The notes beneath the pieces were generated by a model that had not been told where the DNA came from, made no database searches, and saw nothing but the letters and a program-made list of their open reading frames with translations. Below, in pieces: positions 16,956 to 25,267 of a DNA stretch of 64,000 nt; the first letter of the stretch is position 1, and every line of letters starts with the position of its first letter. The stretch comes from Streptomyces sp. NRRL F-525 (lineage in GTDB: Bacteria; Actinomycetota; Actinomycetes; Streptomycetales; Streptomycetaceae), in NCBI RefSeq assembly GCF_000716605.1, contig NZ_JNXE01000002.1, forward strand, positions 442,298 to 506,297, in the 5' to 3' direction. The position numbers were made by a program, and so were the translations under genes.

Positions 16956-18916
16956 TACCGGAGGACCGGCTCCTCTCCCCACACACCGGCTGGACGCGCA
17001 CCCACTGGGAGTCGCTGGCCGACGCCCAACTGACCGCCGTCCGCCCGTACTCCACCGACCACCACGCCCTGCTCCACCTCCCCGGCCCCGCCAGCCGCAA
17101 CGGCCGGCACAGCGACGGCCTCGAAGGCTTCGCCCGCACCTTCCTCCTCGCCGGCTTCCGCCTGGCCCAGTCCGGCGACAACGACCCGTACGACCACGCC
17201 AGTTGGTACGCCGAGGGCCTGACCGCCGGCACGGACCCGCACTCCCCGGACCACTGGCCGGGCATGCGCGAGTGCGGGCAGGCCAAGGTGGAGTGCGCGT
17301 CGGTGGCGATCGCGTTGCACGAGACCCGGCCCTGGATCTGGGACCGGCTGGACGACGCCGTACGGCAACGGATCGTCACCTGGATGACCGACCTGCTCGG
17401 CAGCGAGGTCCCCGACAACAACTGGGTCTGGTTCAGGGCGATCACGTCGGCGTTCCTGCGCTCGGTCGGTGCCCCGTGGAGCGCGCCCGACATCGACCAC
17501 GCGATCGCGCGCACCGAGGCCTGGTACGCGGGCGAGGGCTGGTACTCCGACGGAAGCGGCACCGGCGGCCCGTTGCGCCACTTCGACTACTACTCGGGCT
17601 GGGCCATGCACTACTACCCGCTCTGGTACTGCCGTATCTCCGGCGCCGACGCGGACCCCGCCCTGCTCCCCCGCTACCGGGCCCGCCTGCGCCGCTACTT
17701 GGACGACGCCCAGCACCTGGTGGCGGCCGACGGCGCCCCGGTGTACCAGGGCCGCTCGCTGACGTACCGCTACGCGACGCTCTGCCCGCTGTGGGCGGGC
17801 GCCGTCTTCGACGCCACTCCCCTGCCGGCGGGCCGTACCCGCCGCCTCGCGAGCGGAGTCCTGCGGCACTTCACCGAGGCGGGCTGCTTCGACGGGCGCG
17901 GGCTCCAACCGCTGGGCTGGCACGGGGAGTTCACGGCCATCCGGCAGCCGTACTCCGGGCCCGGTTCGCCGTACTGGTCGAGCAAGGGCTTCGCCGGGCT
18001 GGTCCTGTCGGCGGATCACCCGGTGTGGACGGAGAAGGAGGAGGCCCTGCCGATCGAAACCCGGGACGTGCGGCGGACGTTGACCGCTCCGGGGTGGCTC
18101 GTCTCCGGCACGGCGACGGACGGTGTCGTACGCGTCGTCAACCACGGCAGCGACCACGCCTTCGGTGACGGCACCGCCCCCGAGGCGGACGACCCGGTCT
18201 ACAGCCGCCTCGCCTACGCCTCCCACGCTGCCCCCGACAGCACGGAGTCGAGCCTCAACGACCCGCTCGACTCCCACATCGCGCTGCTCGACGCCGACGA
18301 ACGCCCTTCCCACCGCCGCCCGTTGACCCGCCTGCACCTGGGTGTGCGCACGGCTGTCTCCCGCCATCGCGCGCACTGGCCGGTCGGCCCGGCGCCTGCC
18401 CCGTATGCCCACGATCCCGCGCCCAACTTCCGTACGGGGCCGTGGATCACGACGGCGTCCGTACTGAATGGACCGCTGGAGGTGCGGCTCGTTCGGGTCG
18501 ACGGGGCGGCAGCGCAGGAGCCGTTGCGGCTGCGGCTCGGTGGCTACTGTCTGGCCGCGACCGAGCAGCCGGAGGTGCACCTGGGGCCCCAGCCTGCCGC
18601 ATGGGTGGGCAGGCCAACCGGCCTGTCCAGCACGGTGATTGGGCTGCGCGGTTTCGACGAGGCGGGCATCGGCACCGCGCGCGACGCCAATGCCTTCGGG
18701 CCGCACTCGGCGACACCCTGGCTCGCCACGACGGCGGAGGTCCAACTGGGCACGGTGTACGCCGCGTTGGTCTGTCTCTCCGGGGTGGTCGTGGGGTCGG
18801 GTGCCGCCGAAGCCGTACGACTGGAGGTCTGTTACGACGGTGACGGCAGCGCTCTTGCCTCCGTCACGTGGCCGGACGGGACGGAGGACAACGTCCGCCT
18901 GGAGCCGCCGAGTTGA
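16952..18916 (+). CDS. DUF2264 domain protein, probable glycan-degrading enzyme
   Basis: 654 residues. The TTG at 16952 overlaps the stop of the LacI gene (TTGA) and has GGAAAGGTGG just upstream. The N-terminal two thirds match the DUF2264 family (DGLEGFARTFLLAGFRL, NNWVWFRAITSAFL, DGSGTGGPLRHFDYYSGWAMHYY, YRYATLCPLWAGAVF). This is an (alpha/alpha)6-barrel protein family related to polysaccharide lyases and heparinase-like enzymes. The C-terminal third is a beta-sheet-rich region like those that follow such barrels. No signal peptide is present, so it should act in the cytoplasm on sugars brought in by the importer at 12281-15658. The reaction is not established; unsaturated glucuronyl or related hydrolase activity is one possibility. 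Confidence 0.8.
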   Translation: MIPEDRLLSPHTGWTRTHWESLADAQLTAVRPYSTDHHALLHLPGPASRNGRHSDGLEGFARTFLLAGFRLAQSGDNDPYDHASWYAEGLTAGTDPHSPDHWPGMRECGQAKVECASVAIALHETRPWIWDRLDDAVRQRIVTWMTDLLGSEVPDNNWVWFRAITSAFLRSVGAPWSAPDIDHAIARTEAWYAGEGWYSDGSGTGGPLRHFDYYSGWAMHYYPLWYCRISGADADPALLPRYRARLRRYLDDAQHLVAADGAPVYQGRSLTYRYATLCPLWAGAVFDATPLPAGRTRRLASGVLRHFTEAGCFDGRGLQPLGWHGEFTAIRQPYSGPGSPYWSSKGFAGLVLSADHPVWTEKEEALPIETRDVRRTLTAPGWLVSGTATDGVVRVVNHGSDHAFGDGTAPEADDPVYSRLAYASHAAPDSTESSLNDPLDSHIALLDADERPSHRRPLTRLHLGVRTAVSRHRAHWPVGPAPAPYAHDPAPNFRTGPWITTASVLNGPLEVRLVRVDGAAAQEPLRLRLGGYCLAATEQPEVHLGPQPAAWVGRPTGLSSTVIGLRGFDEAGIGTARDANAFGPHSATPWLATTAEVQLGTVYAALVCLSGVVVGSGAAEAVRLEVCYDGDGSALASVTWPDGTEDNVRLEPPS

Positions 18917-18926
18917 GGAACGGGCC

Positions 18927-18966
18927 GGGGTGGGACGCGGGCTGTCAGGGACCCGCGCCCCACCCC
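18927..18966. terminator. Bidirectional hairpin between convergent DUF2264 and GH6 genes
   Basis: GGGGTGGGACGCGGG (18927-18941) pairs with CCCGCGCCCCACCCC (18952-18966); 14 of 15 pairs match, with a 10-base loop. It sits in the 54-base gap between the stops of the two convergent genes and can serve both. Confidence 0.7.
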
Positions 18967-18970
18967 GCGA

Positions 18971-20065
18971 TCACGTGCCGTCGATGAGCCGGACGGCGAG
19001 ATCGGGACTGAACTGCCCGGCGGGCACGGTCGGCCCCACACCGCACTGCCCGTCGGAGTTGCCCGGTGTCTTGACCCACAGCAACAGGTCCTCGGCGCTG
19101 CCCACCCGCGGGGTGACGCCGAGTTTGCGTCCGGCGGGGTTGCACCATTCGCCGTTGGAGCCGTTGCCGTTGCGGCTGGTATCGACGGCGAAGTGGGAGG
19201 TGTTGCCGAGCGCCGAGTTGATCGAGTTGCCGTAGGTCTCCGAGGACGGCGTGGTGTAGAAGTTCGAGACGTTCAGGGAGAAGCCGCGGATGTTGGCCAC
19301 GCCGGCCGACCTCAGGCGGCTCGCCATGGTCGCCGGGTCGACCCAGTTGGTGTGTCCGGCGTCCAGGTAGGCCCAGGTGTTGGGTGCCTTCTGCTGGAAC
19401 ATCTGGGTGGCGTAGGACAACATCGCGAGGCGGTCGCTGATCTGTGCGCTGGTCAGGCAGCTGAAGTCCGAGAGGGCGTCCGGCTCGATGACGACGACGG
19501 CGGGGTGGGTGCCGACCGCCGCCGCGAAGGTGGAGATCCAGGTGCGGTAGGCGGCCACGCTGCCCGCGCCGCCGGAGGACTCGCCGCCGCACGCGTCCCG
19601 GCCCGGGATGTTGTACGCGACCAGGACCGGCAGTTTGTCGTGGCTGTCGGCGGCGCCGACGTACCCGGACACGGCCGGTCCGATCCCCGCGCTCTCGTTG
19701 GCGAACCAGCGGGCGATCGGCTGGGACGCGATGGCCGACTGGATGCGGGCGGCGCGGGAGTCGGTGGGGTTGTTGCGGACCCAGACGGCCGGGCCGGAGT
19801 CGGGGTTGGAGTAGAAGCCGCTCGTCAGGGAGACCGGGCTGGCGGCTGCGGCCGAGTTGGCCGTGAGGAGCGGGAGCGGGGCAACAAGCAGACAGATCAG
19901 GGCAGTTCGGAGCGAAGCTGTCTTGAGCGAGGCTGTCTTGAACGAGACGGTCTTGAGGGTGGCGGTTCGCCGCGCGGCGGATTTCCGCGGGCCGGATTTC
20001 CGCAGGCCGGTGTTCAGTGAGGCGGTCCCCATCGGGATGGTTTTGAGCAGGGCTTTCCAACGCAT
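18971..20065 (-). CDS. GH6 family secreted cellulase (endoglucanase/cellobiohydrolase)
   Basis: 364 residues from the ATG at 20065, with AGGGA seven bases upstream. Residues 56-76 (LICLLVAPLPLLTANSAAAA) are a signal core, preceded by an unusually long, Lys/Arg/Thr/Ser-rich leader of about 55 residues built from 5-residue repeats. The catalytic domain fits GH6: VVIEPDALSDFSC holds the proton-donor Asp, then WAYLDAGHTNWVDP, GFSLNVSNF, DTSRNGNG, EWCNPAGRKLG and LLWVKTPGNSDGQCG. GH6 enzymes hydrolyse beta-1,4-glucan from the non-reducing side with inversion. No cellulose-binding module is present. It is downstream of the GH9 gene on the same strand, but a strong terminator lies between them, so it probably has its own promoter. 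Confidence 0.92.
   Translation of the reverse strand: MRWKALLKTIPMGTASLNTGLRKSGPRKSAARRTATLKTVSFKTASLKTASLRTALICLLVAPLPLLTANSAAAASPVSLTSGFYSNPDSGPAVWVRNNPTDSRAARIQSAIASQPIARWFANESAGIGPAVSGYVGAADSHDKLPVLVAYNIPGRDACGGESSGGAGSVAAYRTWISTFAAAVGTHPAVVVIEPDALSDFSCLTSAQISDRLAMLSYATQMFQQKAPNTWAYLDAGHTNWVDPATMASRLRSAGVANIRGFSLNVSNFYTTPSSETYGNSINSALGNTSHFAVDTSRNGNGSNGEWCNPAGRKLGVTPRVGSAEDLLLWVKTPGNSDGQCGVGPTVPAGQFSPDLAVRLIDGT
19901..19966 (-). repeat. 15-base tandem repeats encoding TASLK units in GH6 leader
   Basis: Residues 34-55 read TATLK TVSFK TASLK TASLR TA; each unit is 15 bases and the two central units differ at few positions. Just upstream, two further 15-base units (minus-strand codons for RKSGP and RKSAA) form a second short array at about 19975-20010. 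The arrays lengthen the basic region before the signal-peptide core and look like slippage-driven expansion. Confidence 0.7.
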
Positions 20066-20113
20066 GGCGCGTCCCTATCTCTTGGCGTGGGGCTGCCGCA
20101 GGCCCCTCGGCTC

Positions 20114-20149
20114 GGCTCCGGCCGCGCTCGTCCAAGCGCGGCCGGAGCC
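20114..20149 (-). terminator. Perfect 15-bp hairpin terminator after GH9 gene
   Basis: GGCTCCGGCCGCGCT (20114-20128) pairs without mismatch with AGCGCGGCCGGAGCC (20135-20149) around a 6-base loop. It lies 33 bases past the GH9 stop and 49 bases before the GH6 start, both on the minus strand. Confidence 0.75.
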
Positions 20150-20181
20150 ACGGCGATCCATACCGTTCGACCAGGCGGCGC

Positions 20182-22458
20182 TCAGCGCGCGGAATCGGCG
20201 GCGAAGGTCGCCACCCAGGCCAGCGCGGAGTTCCAGTTGATGGCGACCTCGTTGGTCGAGTACGAGTAGATGTCGTCGATGTAGCAGGTCGCGGGGGCGC
20301 AGCCGACCAGGTTCTGCTGCGCGACCGGGTCCTGGAGAGCCGAGTCGGGGCCGCCGGCGAGCGAACCGGCGGGCGGGCTGGGCAAGTTGGCGTCGATCTG
20401 GTGGGCCCAGATGCGGTTGTGCTGGTTGTGGCTGGCCTGGGTGCCGTAGCCGGTGACGAAGGACTGGTTCAGGGCGTTGCGGCCGAGGAGGTAGTCCATC
20501 GACTCCAGGACGGCGCTGCGGTAGCTGTCGCGGTGGGTGAGGTCGTAGGCGGTCGCGATGACCATGGCGTTGTTCGCGGTGACGCTGTTGGAGCCCCACA
20601 CATAGGCGCCGTCGGTGGGCAGGTTGGGGTTCGGGTAGCCCTGCGACCGCTCGTCGCGTACGAAGCCGTCGGCGACGGCCAGGACCCGCTTGCGGGCGGC
20701 GGCGACCATGCGGGCGGGGAAGCGGCTCGGCAGCCGGACGACGGTGAGGTCGGCCAGCGCGCCGGTGTCCCGCCAGGAGAAACCGGCCGGGGTGATCTCC
20801 GTGTCGATGCGGGACAGGTAGGCCCGGTCGTGCGTGGTGGCGTACAACTCCGTTGCGGCCCAGGAGAATTCGTCGGTCACGTCCGTGTCGGCGTACGCTC
20901 CGCCGCCGACGCTGTCACTGCCCGGTGCGTACACGTCGGGGTGGGCGAGCGCGGCCTTCCATGCGGTCTCGGCGGCGGTCAGGCAGGTGTGCGCGAAGAC
21001 GGCGTCGTAGCGGGCCCACACCCGGGCACACTGGGCGCCCGCGGCGGCCAGGTTGAGGGTCGCGGCCGTGGACGGGGCGTGCAGGTAACGGGGTTGGGAG
21101 TCCTGGTCGGGCCGGGTGGGCAGCGCGGTCCAGGCCAGGTCGTGGACCTTGTGGTGGACCATCCCGGCCAGCGGTTCGCCCGCCGGGACCTGCATGCTCA
21201 GCAGGAACTCCGTCTCCCAGCGGGACTCGTCGAGGACGTCCGGGATGCCGTTGTGGTTCTCGGGGATGCTCAGCAGCCCGTCGCGCAGGCCGGCGGTGTC
21301 GCCCTCGGCGCGGGAGCGTTCGTAGGAGTCCATCAACTGCCAGTCGGCGAGCGCCCCGTTGACGACGTACTTGCCCTGGTCGCCCGCGTCGTACCAACCG
21401 CCCTGCACGTCAAGGGAGTAGTCACAAGTGCCGGGCAGGCAGGGCACGTCGGTGTCGCCCTTGTTGGGTGCCACGCCGACATGTCCGGCGGGCCGGGCGT
21501 AGGCGTCCCCGGCGTACTGCGCCTCGATGGGCGTGCCGCTGCGGACGTCGTAGAAGTAGCCCAACGCGTCTTTGCTCAGGGCCTTGTAGGGGTTCTCCGC
21601 GATGGCGAACGGATAGCTGGTCGCGTCCCCGACCACGAGTGTGTAGCCCGTGCCGGCCTTCCGCACCGAGCTGAAGTCGGCGATGTGTACGTGGTCGCCT
21701 GAAGCGGCGTCCGTGCCCTGGACGTGGGTGCGTCCCGTCCTCACCACCTCGCCCGAGGCGTCGAGCAGGCTCCAACGCACGCGCTTCGTCGACGAGTTGA
21801 CGATCGACGCCTCCTTCGGGCCGTGCACCGCGTAGCCGTACTGGTTCGTCCGCACCGGGGAGCCGAAGTCGCGTCCGCCGCCCGGAGGTATCGCGCCGCC
21901 GGTGAGGGAGACGTCGTCGAGGCAGAGGGTGAACGGCTGGGCGGCGCCGCCCTGTTGGAAGGAGAGCTGGGCGTGCAGGTTGGCGACGGTGGAGTTGCCG
22001 GTGAACTGGAAGGTCTTCGGTGTGGTGGTGATGGCGGCGGTCTTGTTGAGGGTGGTCGTGAACGGGGCCGCGGGCAGCTGCAGTACGGCGTGGATCGACA
22101 CGTCCCGGGTGGCGGAGGCCGTGAAGCGCAGGGTGTACGGCTGGCCGGCCTCCAACGGGATGTCGTTCTGGCCGATCATCGAGTCCCAGACGTTGACGGT
22201 CCCGCCGGGGACGTCGGCGCACAGGCGGCCCAGGTCGACGGTGGAGGGCGTGTTGCCGCTGCTCCACCACGAGGTCTTACCGTTGTCGAACGTGCCGTTG
22301 AGCACCCGCTCGTAGGGCGCGTCGGCGGCCTGCGCGGACGTCACGGGAAGCACGGGGGTCGCGGCCAGGGTGGCGACGGTCAGGGCTGGCGCGAGGAGGA
22401 CCGCGGCCCATCTGGTCCTGCGGAATCTGGTCGTATGGAAGCTGGTCCTGCGGAACAT
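20182..22458 (-). CDS. GH9 family secreted endoglucanase with N-terminal CBM
   Basis: 758 residues. A signal peptide ends around residue 44 (SAQAADAP). A CBM4/9-like beta-sandwich follows (about 46-185, VLNGTFDNGKTSWWSSG), then a CelD N-terminal Ig-like domain (203-290, VRTNQYGYAVHGPKEASIV), then the (alpha/alpha)6 GH9 catalytic domain to the end. Catalytic features are GGWYDAGDQGKYV (the Asp pair activating water), HNQHNR and NEVAINWN with the proton-donor Glu at about 737. It hydrolyses internal beta-1,4-glucosidic bonds in cellulose. It is divergent from the GH1 beta-glucosidase, with a CebR-like box in the shared upstream region, so induction by cellobiose or cello-oligosaccharides is likely. 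Confidence 0.93.
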   Translation of the reverse strand: MFRRTSFHTTRFRRTRWAAVLLAPALTVATLAATPVLPVTSAQAADAPYERVLNGTFDNGKTSWWSSGNTPSTVDLGRLCADVPGGTVNVWDSMIGQNDIPLEAGQPYTLRFTASATRDVSIHAVLQLPAAPFTTTLNKTAAITTTPKTFQFTGNSTVANLHAQLSFQQGGAAQPFTLCLDDVSLTGGAIPPGGGRDFGSPVRTNQYGYAVHGPKEASIVNSSTKRVRWSLLDASGEVVRTGRTHVQGTDAASGDHVHIADFSSVRKAGTGYTLVVGDATSYPFAIAENPYKALSKDALGYFYDVRSGTPIEAQYAGDAYARPAGHVGVAPNKGDTDVPCLPGTCDYSLDVQGGWYDAGDQGKYVVNGALADWQLMDSYERSRAEGDTAGLRDGLLSIPENHNGIPDVLDESRWETEFLLSMQVPAGEPLAGMVHHKVHDLAWTALPTRPDQDSQPRYLHAPSTAATLNLAAAGAQCARVWARYDAVFAHTCLTAAETAWKAALAHPDVYAPGSDSVGGGAYADTDVTDEFSWAATELYATTHDRAYLSRIDTEITPAGFSWRDTGALADLTVVRLPSRFPARMVAAARKRVLAVADGFVRDERSQGYPNPNLPTDGAYVWGSNSVTANNAMVIATAYDLTHRDSYRSAVLESMDYLLGRNALNQSFVTGYGTQASHNQHNRIWAHQIDANLPSPPAGSLAGGPDSALQDPVAQQNLVGCAPATCYIDDIYSYSTNEVAINWNSALAWVATFAADSAR

Positions 22459-22609
22459 ACCGAGCCCTTCTCGGTGACAGGGTCGGCTCGGTGCGGCGTC
22501 AGTGCCAGATGGTGAGCGGGGCCGACGAGGCTGTCAAGTCTTCACGCACAGAAGCCTTTTCCTCGTCCGGACCCTTCACAGAGTGAACGTCCCACTCCTA
22601 CTCTGCGAC

Positions 22610-22623
22610 TGTTAGCGCTTCCA
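22610..22623. promoter_or_regulatory. CebR-like operator between GH9 and GH1 genes
   Basis: TGTTAGCGCTTCCA fits the 14-base LacI/CebR form TGNNAGCGCTNNCA; the Streptomyces CebR consensus is TGGGAGCGCTCCCA. It lies in the 265-base divergent region, 101 bases before the GH1 start and 152 bases from the GH9 start, and could repress both. Confidence 0.7.
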
Positions 22624-22723
22624 GTTTCTTCCGGAGGCATCGCACAGGAACCGGCCCGAGCTGTGGCGTCACCCCAGTTCCATCCCAGGCCAGGAAGATT
22701 CCCGCAGACGGAGGTTCAACTCG

Positions 22724-24067
22724 GTGAGCACGTTCGATCCCGGCTTCCTGTGGGGCGCCGCCACGTCGAGTTATCAGATCGAGGGCGCGGTCACGGTGGA
22801 CGGCCGGGGGCCCTCCATCTGGGACACCTTCGCGGCAACTCCGGGCGCCGTCCGGGGCGGTGACACCGGAGCCGTCGCGGCCGACCACTACCACCGCTTC
22901 CCCGAGGACATCGCGCTGATGGCCCAACTCGGGCTGCGCGCCTACCGGTTCTCCCTCGCCTGGCCCCGGATCCAGCCCACCGGCTCCGGCCCGGTCAACC
23001 AGCGCGGCCTCGACTTCTACCGCCGTCTCACGGACACCCTCCTCGACCATGGCATCCAGCCCTGGCCCACCCTCTACCACTGGGATCTGCCCCAGTCCCT
23101 GGAGGACGCCGGCGGCTGGCCGGTGCGGGACACCGCCGAGCGGTTCGCCGAGTACGCGGCCCTGGCGCACGAGGCGTTGGGCGACCGGATCACCCACTGG
23201 ACCACCCTCAACGAACCCTGGTGCTCGGCCTTCCTCGGCTACGCCACGGGCCGCCACGCCCCCGGCCGTCGCGAGCCCGCCGCCGCCGTCCGCGCCGCCC
23301 ATCACCTGCTGCTGGCCCACGGGTTGGCGGCGGAGGCGATACGCGACGACGCCTCGCACGTCGGCGTCACGCTCAATCTCACCCATGTCACCCCGCTCAG
23401 CGCCGACCCCGCCGACCTGGACGCGGCCCGCCATGTCGACGGCATGCAGAACCGCCTCTTCCTCGACCCGTTGCTACGCGGCGCGTACCCCGACGACGTA
23501 CTGGACGACCTCCGCGAGGTCACCGGCGCCGACCACATCCGCGACGGCGACCTGAAGCGGATCGGTGCGCCGCTGGACCACCTGGGCGTCAACTACTACG
23601 CGCCGATGCTGGTCGCGGGCAGCACTGGACCGGTCCAATCCGCCTATGTGGGCTCGCCGTCGGTCCGTGTCGCCGACGGCGGCCGGCCGAGAACGGCGAT
23701 GGGCTGGGAGATCGACGAGCGGGGACTCCTCGACCTCCTCCTGCGTCTCAAGGCCGACTACCCGGCCGTACCCCTGTACATCACGGAGAACGGCGCCGCC
23801 TTCGACGACGTCGTGGAGGAGGACGGGGTGCACGACGCGGACCGGATCGCCTACCTGGACGGCCATCTCCGTTCCTGCGCACGGGCGATCGGCCAAGGAG
23901 TGCCGCTCGAGGGCTACTTCGTCTGGTCGCTCCTCGACAACTTCGAGTGGTCCTTCGGCTACGGGCCCCGTTTCGGCATCGTGCACGTCGACTACGCGAC
24001 CCAGCGCCGTACACCGAAGGACAGCGCCCGCTGGTACGCCGAGGTCATCCGGAGCGGCGGCCTGTGA
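22724..24067 (+). CDS. bglC: GH1 family beta-glucosidase, cytoplasmic
   Basis: 447 residues. The GTG at 22724 is preceded by GGAGG at good spacing. The single (beta/alpha)8 barrel has [14 protein letters not shown] at the N-terminus, the acid/base Glu164 in TLNEPW and the nucleophile Glu355 in [24 protein letters not shown] is the typical aglycone-site region. There is no signal peptide, so it should split imported cellobiose and cello-oligosaccharides to glucose. It is followed at 76 bases by a LacI regulator that carries its own operator. The symbol is by analogy with the cellobiose-system beta-glucosidase of Streptomyces; no cellobiose importer is adjacent here. Confidence 0.9.
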   Translation: MSTFDPGFLWGAATSSYQIEGAVTVDGRGPSIWDTFAATPGAVRGGDTGAVAADHYHRFPEDIALMAQLGLRAYRFSLAWPRIQPTGSGPVNQRGLDFYRRLTDTLLDHGIQPWPTLYHWDLPQSLEDAGGWPVRDTAERFAEYAALAHEALGDRITHWTTLNEPWCSAFLGYATGRHAPGRREPAAAVRAAHHLLLAHGLAAEAIRDDASHVGVTLNLTHVTPLSADPADLDAARHVDGMQNRLFLDPLLRGAYPDDVLDDLREVTGADHIRDGDLKRIGAPLDHLGVNYYAPMLVAGSTGPVQSAYVGSPSVRVADGGRPRTAMGWEIDERGLLDLLLRLKADYPAVPLYITENGAAFDDVVEEDGVHDADRIAYLDGHLRSCARAIGQGVPLEGYFVWSLLDNFEWSFGYGPRFGIVHVDYATQRRTPKDSARWYAEVIRSGGL

Positions 24068-24070
24068 CGC

Positions 24071-24084
24071 TGTCAGCGCTTACA
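24071..24084. promoter_or_regulatory. CebR-like operator upstream of LacI gene
   Basis: TGTCAGCGCTTACA has the same TGNNAGCGCTNNCA form as 22610-22623. It starts four bases past the GH1 stop and ends 59 bases before the regulator start, suggesting autoregulation. Confidence 0.7.
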
Positions 24085-24143
24085 GTGCTGCTACCGCCCG
24101 CCCCTCCGCACTCCACACTCCGTACGAACGGGAGCCGCCCCAC

Positions 24144-25145
24144 ATGACTACACGGCCGCCGACGCTGGACGAGGTGGCGCTGCGCGCCGGGGTGTCCGTC
24201 GGAACCGTCTCGCGGGTGATCAACAACCGCCGGCACGTCAGCCAGAAGGCGCGGCAGGCGGTGGAGAGCGCCGTGGCGGAGCTGGGCTATGTGCCGAACG
24301 TGGCGGCCCGTTCGCTCGCCTCGCAGCGGCGCGGCGCGGTGGTGCTGGCGATCTCCAGCGACGACCCGGCGCTGTTCGCCAACCTCTTCTTCGCCGAGGT
24401 CATCACCGGCGTGAACGCGGTCGTGGAGGAGACCGACCTCGAACTCCTGCTGATCCTGGCCGCGGGCGAGCGGGGCCGGGCCCGGCTCACCCGCGTCCTC
24501 CAGTCCCGGGGCGCGGACGGCGTCATGCTGCTGGCCCTGCGCGAGAACGATCCGCTGGCGAAGGTCGCCGAGGCCGGGAACGTCCCCGTCGTGCACGGCG
24601 GCCGCTCCCTCGAGAAGGCCCCGCGCTATTACGTGGACGCCGACAACCGGGGCGGGGCCCGCGAGGCCGTGGAGTACCTGATCTCGACGGGCCGCCGTGC
24701 CATCGGCACCGTCACCGGGCCGCTCGACATGCACGCGGGTGTCTCCCGCTACCTGGGCTTCCGCGAGGCGGTCGCGCTGGCCGGTCTGGAGGACCACCGG
24801 GTGGCGCACGCCGACTTCAGCGAGCTGGGCGGCGCCACGGCGACCGCCCGCCTCCTCGACGAACACCCGGACCTGGACGCCCTGTTCGTCGCCTCGGACG
24901 CCATGGCGGCGGGCGCCCTGCACGTCCTGCGCGAGCGCGGCCGGTCCGTCCCCGGGGACGTCGCGGTCGTCGGCTTCAACGACATCCTCACCGCCCGGCA
25001 CACCCAGCCCGCCCTGACGACGATCCGCCAGCCCATCGTGGCCCTCGGCAGCGAGATGACCCGGATGCTGGTGCGCGTGCTGGCCGGCGAGGAGCCGACG
25101 CCGCTCATCCTGCCGACGGAATTGGTGATCAGGGAATCCGCGTAG
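24144..25145 (+). CDS. LacI-family regulator, CebR-like
   Basis: 333 residues from the ATG at 24144, with GGAG about 9 bases upstream. The DNA-binding helix-turn-helix is TLDEVALRAGVSVGTVSRVINN, the hinge is VPNVAARSLASQRRGAV, and the sensor domain ends VGFNDILTARHTQPALTTIRQPI. Neighbouring GH1 and GH9 cellulase genes and two TGNNAGCGCTNNCA sites support a cello-oligosaccharide-responsive repressor. The canonical cebR has a cebEFG importer beside it, which is missing here, so this may be a second paralogue. Confidence 0.9.
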   Translation: MTTRPPTLDEVALRAGVSVGTVSRVINNRRHVSQKARQAVESAVAELGYVPNVAARSLASQRRGAVVLAISSDDPALFANLFFAEVITGVNAVVEETDLELLLILAAGERGRARLTRVLQSRGADGVMLLALRENDPLAKVAEAGNVPVVHGGRSLEKAPRYYVDADNRGGAREAVEYLISTGRRAIGTVTGPLDMHAGVSRYLGFREAVALAGLEDHRVAHADFSELGGATATARLLDEHPDLDALFVASDAMAAGALHVLRERGRSVPGDVAVVGFNDILTARHTQPALTTIRQPIVALGSEMTRMLVRVLAGEEPTPLILPTELVIRESA

Positions 25146-25222
25146 CGCGGCGGTCCCGGCCGTCCGGGCCCTCGCACACTCGGTAAGGCGCACCCCAAGA
25201 GCCGTACAACTAATCCCCAACA

Positions 25223-25252
25223 ACAAGTGTCTCGTAGGGCAACAACACTTGT
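25223..25252. promoter_or_regulatory. Inverted repeat upstream of glycosyltransferase
   Basis: ACAAGTGT (25223-25230) and ACACTTGT (25245-25252) form a perfect 8-base stem around 14 bases, ending 15 bases before the TTG start. It could be a transcription-factor site or a leader hairpin; the sequence does not decide. Confidence 0.45.
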
Positions 25253-25267
25253 CCCGGGGGGGATATT

